64,000 nt of DNA from Candidatus Sulfotelmatobacter sp. (GTDB taxonomy: Bacteria; Acidobacteriota; Terriglobia; Terriglobales; Acidobacteriaceae). Position numbers and translations under genes: made by a program. Positions within the stretch are counted from its first letter, which is position 1; each line of letters opens with the position of its first letter. Shown here piece after piece: positions 48,001 through 56,376 of the stretch. The stretch lies in the NCBI GenBank assembly GCA_025462865.1, contig JAOAPI010000084.1:54039-118038 (forward strand). Direction: 5' to 3'. Under the pieces are notes generated by a model, which saw only the letters and a program-made list of their open reading frames with translations, did no database searches and was not told where the DNA came from.

Positions 48001-48746
48001 TTAGTGCTCACGCTTACGACTCCGCCCTGGTAGTTACCGAACTCGGCTGAGGCATTCTGGGTGATCAGGTTGAATTCCTGGATCGCATCAATCCCAGGGG
48101 TGTAACCGACCTCGTTATTTTTGTCCTCGCTATTGATGATGCCGTCCACCAGGTACTCATTTGCCTGCTCACGGTTGCCGTTAATGTAAGGGCGTCCCGA
48201 GTTGAGCATGTTTTGCGGTTGACGCATGCCGTCCGGATCAACGTTGGTTACACCGGGAGCGAGGAGGGTAAGCTGAAGGTAGTCGCGCGAGGCAAGCGGC
48301 AAGCTGACATTAGTGTTGGCGTCGATTACCGTACTCACCTCTGTACTCTGCGTCTGCAGAATCGGAGCCTCTCCCGTGACTTCAAGTATTTCGCTGACCT
48401 TGCCAACCTTCATCTGCACGTCCACGCGAGCCGTTTGATTCAGCACCAGCTCAAAGGGAGGATGCAGTGCGGTCTGGAATCCAGGAGCGGTAACCTTCAC
48501 GTCGTAAGTTCCGATCGGAAGCCGCGCGATGGTGTACACCCCTACGTCACTCGTAACTGCGGTCCACACCGTACCCCGTTCCGTGTCCCTGGCCGCGACT
48601 ACCGCTCCGTTGAGAGGTGAGCCGCTCGAGTCCGTCACGGTGCCCACAATGCCCGCTGTAACTTCCTGGCCCCAAGCCGGAGTCAACACAGCTGCAAGCC
48701 CCATCACTGTTAGCAGAACCAGACATCCAGTCGCCGGTTTTTTCAT
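45027..48746 (-). CDS. TonB-dependent receptor, Oar-like, with carboxypeptidase-regulatory-like N-terminal domain
   Basis: AGIVGTVTDSSGSPLNGAVVAARD, plug-like region, C-term LQFALKFYF; start set at MKKPATGCLVLLTVMG (ORF track 48773). Confidence 0.93.
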   Translation of the reverse strand: MKKPATGCLVLLTVMGLAAVLTPAWGQEVTAGIVGTVTDSSGSPLNGAVVAARDTERGTVWTAVTSDVGVYTIARLPIGTYDVKVTAPGFQTALHPPFELVLNQTARVDVQMKVGKVSEILEVTGEAPILQTQSTEVSTVIDANTNVSLPLASRDYLQLTLLAPGVTNVDPDGMRQPQNMLNSGRPYINGNREQANEYLVDGIINSEDKNNEVGYTPGIDAIQEFNLITQNASAEFGNYQGGVVSVSTKSGTNNFHGNVFEFFRNDALDANKASAGWTRGVDNGILGFNSQGVQNKPELRYNQFGGTFGGPIIKDKLFFFADFQAQRQITGGQTGAQLLTAQARAGDFAQLCQSGFSGAGICGDAALGPNALDLDSSGNPKNTAPVVGNQLVIPNSGGTNNLYYLNPAEIPAGGSQPTAVANNNLAAAGLTIDPVASAIFGMTKYYPLPSVNTLAANNFFYNSGSNLNNNQGDLKIDYNISRKDHIFGRWSQMDLTQPTFTGCVFCNSGATEGSDEPVRNAVVSWTHTLTANVLNEARFGFNAVRFDSRATPTSSLGNISQQLGINGGNLQGPGLVQLNITGNNGGSAALGLQNLIQVFHTTQAQFEDNLIFTHGRHQIKTGFQYIRERQDYIYQGNNGALGFLTMGSASGSSLADFWLGNVVGGTQSLRDTGGVVSNPAKLRGNVFGVYAQDDWRVTNTLTVNLGMRFEDHTPLYEVNNRSVNFGLFTGTIYTPNGVDGTAKFGNRALYNNYLGIGDWLPRVGFAWSPAALGGKTVIRAGFGISEFMEGGGSNEELTLNLPFGILQQQAAGGIGTLSNGFGAATSTQCPGGINQACYEGGVRLRIFDQNFKPAMVDQWNLTFQQQLSNSLTFQLGYVGQRGSHLLNFEDVAQSIPLNAQGKVAGAGELITSRVPGPFLGGGTAGSLYLADNPQFNAPNCGTAGNPACFGHETLAGANMSNSDQKYNALQAVLQKRMSNGLEGQIAYTWSKCMSNSPGYFGTGWGSINATSSGGQPGWENIYNSRLNWGPCYYDQTHILTSYVTYQLPLGHGKQFGHDMNPALNAVLGNWEIGGIVTLHSGNALTLNNFGGWGVGGNSDNTNGIGPYTLANLPDCNGRPKVLNQKVVANATPGAPAFVQWIDPSNVSPAAPNTFGTCSVGNVRGPAYANLDLSLHKNFLVTEKTRLEFRWEALNALNHPVWTFTGGPANGSFDPASPIFGRITGSQGARELQFALKFYF

Positions 48747-48811
48747 CACGTAGCCTCCTGAAGCATTTGCCACTTAGGCGTCACAAATAAAGCCCTAACG
48801 GAATCGCACTA

Positions 48812-48823
48812 TGCTATATAGCA
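48812..48823. promoter_or_regulatory. Palindromic operator-like site O1
   Basis: Perfect palindrome TGCTATATAGCA between TonB-dependent receptor and GntR gene. Confidence 0.7.
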
Positions 48824-49015
48824 CACGAGACTTGGCGGTCAAGAAAAAAATGCAGCGAATCCTAGATTTTTTTGAATGTTTCCCTTTTTCCCGCTCTATA
48901 TCGCTGCGGCGACTCCATCTGTGGGTCTTTATGGTGCCCGTAAAGAGGAAAAATGCGGTAATTCGGAGGGTTGCTGGCTCCATTCCAGCCGAAAGACGAT
49001 TTGACGTTTTGTTAA

Positions 49016-49027
49016 TGCTCTATAGCA
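49016..49027. promoter_or_regulatory. Operator-like site O2 (one mismatch)
   Basis: TGCTCTATAGCA. Confidence 0.55.
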
Positions 49028-49096
49028 ATTTCGGCTTGCCGACGGCGCTCTAGCAGGAGCAAAGAGGTTTTCCCTTTACACGAGCCTAGGCAATAC

Positions 49097-49106
49097 GCTA
49101 TATAGC
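49097..49106. promoter_or_regulatory. Operator-like site O3
   Basis: Palindrome GCTATATAGC (context acGCTATATAGCaca) upstream of GntR start. Confidence 0.65.
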
Positions 49107-49196
49107 ACATGTGCTTGAGAATTCTGATGCGGGCGAGGCGCCTTTTCGGGTCCGCGTTGCCATCGGATGCGCAGCCCCGTAGCTGGGCAATCGTTT

Positions 49197-49919
49197 ATGG
49201 CTGGAAATCACCGTAACGGAACACCGGTTTACAAGCGCATCCAGGGCGCTATCCGCAAGCACATCAAAGCGGCAGAGCTCAATCCCGGGGACGCGGTTCC
49301 CTCCGAGCGCGAACTTGCCAAGACGCATAAGGTAAGCCTGATGACCGCTCGCCACGCCCTTGCCGGACTGGAGCGGGAAGGTGTCGTCGAACGGCGTCGC
49401 GGCGCTGGAACCTTTGTCGCTGCCCCCAAAATTCATTTCAACAAGCTGATGAGCTACACCGAGCACATGTCCAGCCGCGGGCTCGCGCCGCGATCTCGCA
49501 TACTGGTGGCAAAGGTCATAGAAGACGAGCAGGAAATCGCTGCGCGCCTGGGTCTCCCCGCGGCCAGCCGCATGGTCAAGATTGTGCGACTTCGCCTTAC
49601 CGGCGAGGAACCGTTCGCTCTGGAGACGTGTTATCTTCCCGCCGCCGATTTCTCCGGACTGGTGAGTGCTCCTTTAGGAAGAAGCTCGCTGTTCGCCGCT
49701 CTGCAGCACGATTACGGCGTTGAATTGGCATATGCGGACGAGGAAATTGACGCAACCGCCGCCGATTCCAGTCTCGCGGAGATGCTCGGACTGCTGAGAG
49801 GCGCTGCTATTCTGCGTATTCGCCAGGTGATTTACTCAACCAAGGCAAAAGCTACCATCTATGTGGTCGGCTTTTACCGTTCCGAGCGGCATACGCTTTT
49901 TGTGCGGCGTTTTCGCTAA
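49197..49919 (+). CDS. GntR-family transcriptional regulator with UTRA effector domain (HutC-like)
   Basis: GTPVYKRIQGAIRKHIKAAELNPGDAVPSERELAKTHKVSLMTARHALAGLEREGVVERRRGAGTFVA wHTH; UTRA C-term. Confidence 0.92.
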   Translation: MAGNHRNGTPVYKRIQGAIRKHIKAAELNPGDAVPSERELAKTHKVSLMTARHALAGLEREGVVERRRGAGTFVAAPKIHFNKLMSYTEHMSSRGLAPRSRILVAKVIEDEQEIAARLGLPAASRMVKIVRLRLTGEEPFALETCYLPAADFSGLVSAPLGRSSLFAALQHDYGVELAYADEEIDATAADSSLAEMLGLLRGAAILRIRQVIYSTKAKATIYVVGFYRSERHTLFVRRFR

Positions 49920-50055
49920 GTACCTTCCGCCTTGCAACCTCTCGTAACGCACCTCGCTTGGATTGCTCCGCCACGACTCCACAGATTGTTCCGGATCAAA
50001 TCGTTTAGAATCAATTCTTGTTTTATAGGCGGCCCTCTCTGGAGAAATTTTTAAT

Positions 50056-51027
50056 ATGAAAATCGCCAAGGACGTTACTGAACTGATTGGTCACACTCCG
50101 CTTGTGCGCCTCAACAAAGTCACGGAAGGCTGCGTCGCCGAAGTCGTTGCCAAACTCGAGAGTCAGAATCCTGTAGGCAGCGTGAAAGACCGTATTGGCG
50201 TGAGCATGATTAACGAAGCGGAGCGCGCGGGAAAAATCAAGCCGGGCAAAACCGTGCTCATCGAGCCCACGAGCGGCAACACCGGCATCGGCCTGGCGTT
50301 TGTGGCTGCCGTCAAGGGATACAGACTGATTCTGACGATGCCCGAAACGATGAGCATGGAGCGCCGCGTCCTGTTGTTGGCCTTTGGGGCGGAAATTGTT
50401 CTTACGCCCGGCCCAAACGGAATGAAAGGGGCGATCGCCAAAGCGCAGGAGTTGCTGGCGAATACCCCCAACAGTTATATGCTGCAGCAGTTCGACAATG
50501 CGGCGAATCCTAAGATTCATTTCGAAACCACCGGCCCCGAAATTTGGGATGACACCGAGGGACGCGTGGATATCCTTATCTCTGGCGTTGGCACCGGCGG
50601 CACGATCACCGGAGTCTGCGAATACATCAAGCCAAAAAAACCATCCTTCAAGGCCGTTGCTGTCGAGCCCGCGGATAGTCCGGTGCTCTCCGGCGGAAAA
50701 CCTTCCCCGCACAAGATCCAAGGAATCGGCGCGGGCTTTGTACCGAGCATTCTGCGCAGGGAGTACATCGATGAGGTCATTACGGTTACCAACGATGACG
50801 CAATCCGTATGGCGCGGCGGCTCCCCCTCGAGGAAGGTCTCTTCGTAGGAATTTCTTCCGGAGCTGCCGTGACCGCTGCTCTACAGGTGGCGCGTCGTCC
50901 TGAAAATAAAGGAAAGCTGGTCGTTGTCGTTCTGCCATCATTTGGAGAACGCTATCTAAGCACCGTACTTTTCGAGGAGCTGCGCACTCGCGCGCAACAG
51001 ATTCCCACCTCGACGCTTCCGGCATGA
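50056..51027 (+). CDS. cysK: Cysteine synthase A (O-acetylserine sulfhydrylase)
   Basis: [22 protein letters not shown]-Lys region, [16 protein letters not shown]. Confidence 0.94.
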   Translation: MKIAKDVTELIGHTPLVRLNKVTEGCVAEVVAKLESQNPVGSVKDRIGVSMINEAERAGKIKPGKTVLIEPTSGNTGIGLAFVAAVKGYRLILTMPETMSMERRVLLLAFGAEIVLTPGPNGMKGAIAKAQELLANTPNSYMLQQFDNAANPKIHFETTGPEIWDDTEGRVDILISGVGTGGTITGVCEYIKPKKPSFKAVAVEPADSPVLSGGKPSPHKIQGIGAGFVPSILRREYIDEVITVTNDDAIRMARRLPLEEGLFVGISSGAAVTAALQVARRPENKGKLVVVVLPSFGERYLSTVLFEELRTRAQQIPTSTLPA

Positions 51028-51260
51028 TTGTCGCCAGGCCCGAGCTCAACAACGCACAGAGCGGCGCTCTCCGCGCCGTTCGGGTACGAAGCCCCGTATC
51101 GTTCGGTGTCATACAAAAAATCGTGCAGAGAAAACCACTCTGTTATTCCTCTAATTTTGAGGCATCTTCACGGGCACTCGTGTATGATGTTTTCCCAACA
51201 AGCCAGCCAAGAGTGTAAGTGCGGACGGGGCAGTCAACACAAAGGCAATTTTAATCGCTC

Positions 51261-53369
51261 GTGTTCTTGGGGAGGAATATGAGAAGAAGTCAGCGTGGCT
51301 TGCTATGGCTGGGTGTGTCCTTCCTTGGGTTGCTGGGCTTTTCCGTCATTTCGATGGCGCAGACTTCTCCCGAATCGCAGGATGCCGTTCCCGTAACCAG
51401 AGACTTCAGCCATAAACATGTCATCTTCTCCAGACCGGCGACGCCAGCACAAGTCTCCCGCGTTCAGCAGGACGTTCGTTATTGGCAGCAGCTCTACCGT
51501 CGTCAGTCCGGGACGATTTCGCCGTCGGAACAGATCGGCTCGAACCTAAATACGAAGCGCGACTGGTCGAAAAGCATGGGAAGCGGCGCTAGCGTGGGCG
51601 CCGGGAACTATCCTGCCAAATACTCATTTTCTCTCACTACGGCAAACTGCGGAACCGCGACTCAGCCTGACTTCACGGTGTATAACACGGGTCTTTCCGG
51701 ATCCGCGACGCAAGCGAGCATCGTAGCCTACTACAACCTTTACTCCGGCTGTACTGGAACCGTACCTTCGGTTTACTGGGCCTATAACACCGGCGGGAAT
51801 GTAAAGACTGCTGTGGCGCTCTCCTTCGACGGCAAGCAGGTTGCTTTTGTGCAAACGCTTGCCGGTCACGCAAGGCTGGTGCTGTTGAAGTGGGCCGCGT
51901 CTACTACCCAGAGTGTAAGCAATCCCGGAACCCCCACGCCTGTATCTCTGGCATCGTACCCAACCTGTACGGCGCCATGCATGACCGGATTTGTTCTCAC
52001 AGACTCCGTGGGCACGGTCAACGACGACACTACATCCTCAATCTTCTACGTCTACAATGACGATTCCGCCTATGTCGGAGATAGTGCCGGCTGGCTGCAT
52101 CAGTTTACCGGCGTGTTTAAGGGAACGCCCACGGAGGTGAGGACGGGCGGCTGGCCGGTGCACGTGAATCCTTCCACCTCGAAGGCTCTCACCGTCGGAG
52201 TTCACGATTTTTCCTCGGGTAAAACTTTTGTTGGAGACGCCGGTGGATTCTTGTATCGCGTGAGTCCTGCGGCGGCCGTAACCGCTTCGGGGCAGTTGGA
52301 CTTCGGTGTAGGCATCGTACAAGGCCCGATCATCGATCCGACGGCTGCAAAGGTTTATGTATTTGCGTCAAGCGACGGCTCTTCGGCTTGCACTGGTGGC
52401 GTCAATTGCGCCAGTGTATACGCCCTGGGCTTCAGTTTCGCGGCGGGCAATACAGGAACGAAGAAGACAGTAGGAATTAGTACTCTCACAGGAACCGCGC
52501 CAAATCCCCTCTACATCGGCGACTTCGACAGCACTTATCAAAATTCGGTGAACTCAACCGGAAATCTTTATGTTTGCGGCAACACCGGCGGGCCCCCCAT
52601 CCTGTACAAAGTTCCGATTGCAGCTGGCGTTCTCGGGACCGCTACCGCTGGATCGGTTCTTTCGACGAGTACTACGCCCTGCTCTCCGGTAACTGATGTG
52701 GTGAATCCCAATATTGCGGGAGGCTTAACGGAGTGGGTATTCGCCAGTGCCGATATAAACGGGACAGGTGCCGGTTGCGCCGGCGGATGCATCTACAATT
52801 TCAAAAACACCCCTTGGCAGGCGTCGACCGCGTATGCAGTTGGCCAGGAAGTGGTGGATAGTTCCTTCCATATTCAGGTTGTCACGGTTGCGGGTACTTC
52901 CGGAGCGACCGCCCCCGCATGGAGCGCTACCGGGGGCACCACGACCACCGACGGAACAGTTACGTGGTTTAGCCAGGGAGTGACGAGTGCCGGTACCCGG
53001 GCAGTATGGGTGCGTCTTAACCACTATCCCGTGGGCAGCAAGATTTTGGATGGCAACAATAATATCGAAATCGTAAAGGTCTCCAACGGGAATGGTAACT
53101 CCGGGGGCAATCTGCCTACGTGGAATACCACAGTCGGGGGCACTACGGCTGATGCCGCTTTGACTTGGACGAACCTGGGGCCGAATTCCTCATCGTCCCT
53201 CCCTTCAGCCGGAGGCACCAGTGGCATCATTATCGACAACACCGTCAGCTCAGGGACGTTGGCGGGTGCGTCTCAGATATATTTCTCCACTCTGAGCAAC
53301 CAGACTTGCGCGACGTCCGGTACGACAGGCGGTTGCGCGGTGCAGGCGTCGCAGGCAGCGCTACAGTAG
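51261..53369 (+). CDS. Large secreted protein of unknown function
   Basis: Signal peptide GLLWLGVSFLGLLGFSVISMAQ; two WxxxxxYxVGxxVxD...GTVTWxxxG-like repeats; 17 bp upstream of the precursor peptide gene. Confidence 0.75.
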   Translation: MFLGRNMRRSQRGLLWLGVSFLGLLGFSVISMAQTSPESQDAVPVTRDFSHKHVIFSRPATPAQVSRVQQDVRYWQQLYRRQSGTISPSEQIGSNLNTKRDWSKSMGSGASVGAGNYPAKYSFSLTTANCGTATQPDFTVYNTGLSGSATQASIVAYYNLYSGCTGTVPSVYWAYNTGGNVKTAVALSFDGKQVAFVQTLAGHARLVLLKWAASTTQSVSNPGTPTPVSLASYPTCTAPCMTGFVLTDSVGTVNDDTTSSIFYVYNDDSAYVGDSAGWLHQFTGVFKGTPTEVRTGGWPVHVNPSTSKALTVGVHDFSSGKTFVGDAGGFLYRVSPAAAVTASGQLDFGVGIVQGPIIDPTAAKVYVFASSDGSSACTGGVNCASVYALGFSFAAGNTGTKKTVGISTLTGTAPNPLYIGDFDSTYQNSVNSTGNLYVCGNTGGPPILYKVPIAAGVLGTATAGSVLSTSTTPCSPVTDVVNPNIAGGLTEWVFASADINGTGAGCAGGCIYNFKNTPWQASTAYAVGQEVVDSSFHIQVVTVAGTSGATAPAWSATGGTTTTDGTVTWFSQGVTSAGTRAVWVRLNHYPVGSKILDGNNNIEIVKVSNGNGNSGGNLPTWNTTVGGTTADAALTWTNLGPNSSSSLPSAGGTSGIIIDNTVSSGTLAGASQIYFSTLSNQTCATSGTTGGCAVQASQAALQ

Positions 53370-53386
53370 GCAGAGAGGACATAACT

Positions 53387-53557
53387 ATGGGCATAACTCA
53401 TTCGTCCAGCGACGGACCAGACGATCTGGCGGCCAGGAAGAGGCCCTACGAGAAGCCAAGTTTTCGCTTCGAAGAGGTCTTTGTGACCTCAGCGCTTTCC
53501 TGCACGAAAGCGCCTAATGAGACAAATTGCAAGTTCGGTCCTAAAAAGGTCTCATAA
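53387..53557 (+). CDS. Putative RiPP precursor peptide (56 aa)
   Basis: AGAGAGGAC RBS then MGITHSSSDGPDDLAARKRPYEKPSFRFEEVFVTSALSCTKAPNETNCKFGPKKVS; YxxP-type leader motif, Cys-containing C-terminal core; stop overlaps next start (TAATG). Confidence 0.75.
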   Translation: MGITHSSSDGPDDLAARKRPYEKPSFRFEEVFVTSALSCTKAPNETNCKFGPKKVS

Positions 53558-54060
53558 TGCAGGAGTGCCATGAGATGCGCAATGTTCTTGCCGCAAAGTG
53601 CGAACTGGCAGGTGAGATTTTGCGCTCTTTCGGAAGTTTTCGTTTTACTGCCACCGGCTGGAGCATGCTTCCGGCACTCTGGACCGGCGACACGCTGATC
53701 GTTGAACGCATCAACCCCGATCAATACCAGGTCGGAGATATCGCGCTCGTCGGACGTCGAGGCACGCTATGTGCCCACCGCGTCGTCTGTCTTCCGGAAA
53801 ATAATGGCGGTCGATTCTGGATCACTCAAGGAGACGCAATTCCCGCACCAGATCGACCGGTGCTCGAAGCTGAGCTCTTGGGCCGCGTAACTCAGCTTAT
53901 TCGGTCGGGGAAGTCCATCTCCGTCTCCGCAAATCTAAGAGGGATCAAAAAGCTGCTTGCACAGGTTGTGCGGCGTTCAGCTTTTGCGGCTCGTGTTTTC
54001 GTGTACGTCGCGAGCAAGGTTCGAGCTCAGAGAGAAGCCATCCTTCCGTGCCAGGGCTAG
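53557..54060 (+). CDS. S24/S26 (SipW-like) signal-peptidase family protein
   Basis: TATGWSMLPALWTGDTLIVERI (Ser box) and LCAHRVVCLPENNGGRFWITQGDAIPAPD (His in place of Lys). Confidence 0.82.
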   Translation: MQECHEMRNVLAAKCELAGEILRSFGSFRFTATGWSMLPALWTGDTLIVERINPDQYQVGDIALVGRRGTLCAHRVVCLPENNGGRFWITQGDAIPAPDRPVLEAELLGRVTQLIRSGKSISVSANLRGIKKLLAQVVRRSAFAARVFVYVASKVRAQREAILPCQG

Positions 54061-54863
54061 CCACACAAATCGCGCATTACAGCGTGGTCATTGCGATTGG
54101 CGATGTCGCGATCCGGTTGAACACCATCGACGCGGATTTTTTGGAGATTCTCCACCACCGTTACTCGGGATTCGTGAGCCCGGCAGCACACGCAGAATTC
54201 GAATTCGATGTTGACCTCTTGCCTCCACCGTTCACCGATTCGCAGGTAGATCTGAGCGTCACCCAGCGTGCCGGTCGATGGGTACTGGATCGAGGCGATT
54301 TTCGCGCCGAGTGGGACCCGGCAGCGGGCCGCGGCAGCATCCGCCAGAGTGCGAATCCATATTCGATCGACGCGGTTCTGCGCATCGTCCACACGCTGGT
54401 TCTGGCAAAACAAGGTGGCTTCCTACTGCACTCCGCCAGTGCCATTCGCAACGGGAAGGCATTTCTTTTTGCCGGGGTTTCAGGCGCCGGCAAGACGACG
54501 ATTTCGCGGCTCGCTCCGCCCGATGCCACTCTTTTGACCGATGAGATCTCCTACGTTCGCAAACGGGATGACGGTTATGTTGCTTTCGGCACGCCATTCA
54601 CTGGAGAGCTTGCCAAATTGGGCGAAAATCGTTCAGCGCCGGTGAGGGCTCTCTACTTGCTGGCCCAGGGTCCGGAAAATCGCATTGAGCCGGTGAACGC
54701 TGCGGAAGCTGGGCGCCAACTGCTCGCTAATATGCTTTTCTTTGCTGAAGATCAGGAAATCGTTCACCGGGCATTCAATGCCGCATGCAACTTTGTCGAT
54801 CGGGTTCCAGTATTCAGGCTTACCTTCGTTCCGGACGCGCGCGTATGGGAGATGATTGGATGA
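54048..54863 (+). CDS. HPr-kinase-like P-loop protein
   Basis: GGFLLHSASAIRNGKAFLFAGVSGAGKTTISRLAPPDATLLTDEISYV; overlaps neighbours by 13 nt and 4 nt (GTG start). Confidence 0.8.
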   Translation: MPGLATQIAHYSVVIAIGDVAIRLNTIDADFLEILHHRYSGFVSPAAHAEFEFDVDLLPPPFTDSQVDLSVTQRAGRWVLDRGDFRAEWDPAAGRGSIRQSANPYSIDAVLRIVHTLVLAKQGGFLLHSASAIRNGKAFLFAGVSGAGKTTISRLAPPDATLLTDEISYVRKRDDGYVAFGTPFTGELAKLGENRSAPVRALYLLAQGPENRIEPVNAAEAGRQLLANMLFFAEDQEIVHRAFNAACNFVDRVPVFRLTFVPDARVWEMIG

Positions 54864-55183
54864 ATAAAAAACTCTACGTCGCCCGAAGTCCCCGAATCGC
54901 GGCCCGCCAGCTCGGCGAAGAAATGCTGGTCATGTCTGCTCAGGGTTCGACACTGTTTACTTTGAACCAAACCGCGACTGTCCTATGGCAGGCTGCCGAT
55001 GGGAAAACTACATTGGAGGAAATCGTCGAGCGCCGCATCTGTTCTGAGTTTGAAGTGACGCCCGAAGACGCTATCCGCGACGCCGAGGACTTGGCCGAAG
55101 ATCTCGCTAAACATGGCATCCTCCTGGTTTCAGAGATCCCAATCCCAAGCCGGGACCCTGTCTTACAGGAGCAAATTCGATGA
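54860..55183 (+). CDS. PqqD-family RiPP recognition element protein
   Basis: QLGEEMLVMSAQGSTLFTLNQTATVLWQAADGKTTLEEIVERRICSEFEVTPEDAIRDAEDLAEDLAKHGIL; ATGA overlaps on both sides. Confidence 0.88.
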   Translation: MNKKLYVARSPRIAARQLGEEMLVMSAQGSTLFTLNQTATVLWQAADGKTTLEEIVERRICSEFEVTPEDAIRDAEDLAEDLAKHGILLVSEIPIPSRDPVLQEQIR

Positions 55184-56334
55184 GCTTGATGGCGGAGATG
55201 GGGGAGCGGGCGCATCGGCTGGGCGTTCCTTTCAGCGTTCAACTCGATCTCACCTATCGCTGCAATGAACAATGTGTTCACTGTTATCTCGATCACCATG
55301 ATCACGGCGAGATGACAACCGCCGAAATCAAGAAACTCCTTAGAGAGATGGCAGACGCCGGCGTTTTCATCCTGACCCTGAGCGGCGGCGAGATTTTTCT
55401 ACGCAAAGATTTTTTCGAGATTCTCGAATATGCGCGCGCGCTTACGTTCTGCATCAAGCTAAAGACCAATGCGGTTCTGATCCGCGAAGCGCAGGCAGCG
55501 AGACTTCGCGATCTGGGTGTGGAATCGATCCAAATCAGCATCTATTCGCACCGGCCGGAAGTGCATGATGCCATCACCAAACTTCCAGGTTCTCTGCGGC
55601 GCTCGATCAAAGCCATTCGCTTCCTCAGATCGCAAGGCCTCAAAGTCGTCATGGCTAATGTTCTGATGACCCAGAACATGGATGACTACCCGAGCACCCG
55701 CGCTTTGGCAGATGAGCTTGGCGCCGAATACACTCTGGATCCGACCGTGACCCCGATGATGGATGGGGATCGCGCCGTCCTGGATTTGAACGTTGGCGAA
55801 TCGGCCCTCCGCCGCGTTTTTCGCGACGAAACTCTCGTCGGCAATGCCGACGAATTCTGTGCGCCGCCGCGCCCGCTCGATGACGACAGCATGGACTCTA
55901 CGCCCTGCAGCGCCGGTCACACGGCCTGCTATGTCTCTCCTTATGGCGAGTTCTATCCGTGCGTGCAATTTCCTTTGTCCTGTGGGAACGTCCGGCAACA
56001 GAGCTTTATCGATATCTGGCACAACTCCGAGCAATTGAAAGAGGTCCGATCGATTCGCCTGCGCGATCTCTCCAGTTGCTCGCAGTGCGCGCATGGCGGG
56101 AGTTGCACTCGTTGCCCGGGCTTGGCATTTCTGGAAGGAAACATGCGCGGCCCTTCCACTGCGGATTGCGAGAGATCTTTCGCCCGAACCGGCATTCCCT
56201 CCGCCAATCTGCTGGCGAAGAAGGATAAGGATAAAGTATCCCCTGCACGCCTCGTACAAATCCAACTTGTGCCTGTAATCACCGGCGTCAGGCTGTTGGA
56301 AATGAGCAGCGCGGCCTGTACGTTAGCGTCGTAG
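55180..56334 (+). CDS. Radical SAM/SPASM peptide-modifying enzyme
   Basis: DLTYRCNEQCVHCYLDHH (CxxxCxxC), LSGGEIFLRKDFFEIL, SPASM cysteines CSAGHTACYVSPYGEFYPC...CSQCAHGGSCTRCPG. Confidence 0.93.
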   Translation: MSLMAEMGERAHRLGVPFSVQLDLTYRCNEQCVHCYLDHHDHGEMTTAEIKKLLREMADAGVFILTLSGGEIFLRKDFFEILEYARALTFCIKLKTNAVLIREAQAARLRDLGVESIQISIYSHRPEVHDAITKLPGSLRRSIKAIRFLRSQGLKVVMANVLMTQNMDDYPSTRALADELGAEYTLDPTVTPMMDGDRAVLDLNVGESALRRVFRDETLVGNADEFCAPPRPLDDDSMDSTPCSAGHTACYVSPYGEFYPCVQFPLSCGNVRQQSFIDIWHNSEQLKEVRSIRLRDLSSCSQCAHGGSCTRCPGLAFLEGNMRGPSTADCERSFARTGIPSANLLAKKDKDKVSPARLVQIQLVPVITGVRLLEMSSAACTLAS

Positions 56335-56376
56335 GGCCATCCCTTCCCCGACCTGCTGCCGTATACTGCTCGACCT

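Noticed and set aside
53165-53557. 130-aa ORF as a single protein
   Set aside because: The N-terminal two-thirds overlaps the well-supported 51261-53369 gene; only the in-frame portion from 53387 has an RBS and makes sense as the precursor peptide.
55459-56265. 268-aa minus-strand ORF
   Set aside because: Lies entirely antisense to the radical SAM gene, which has full motif support.
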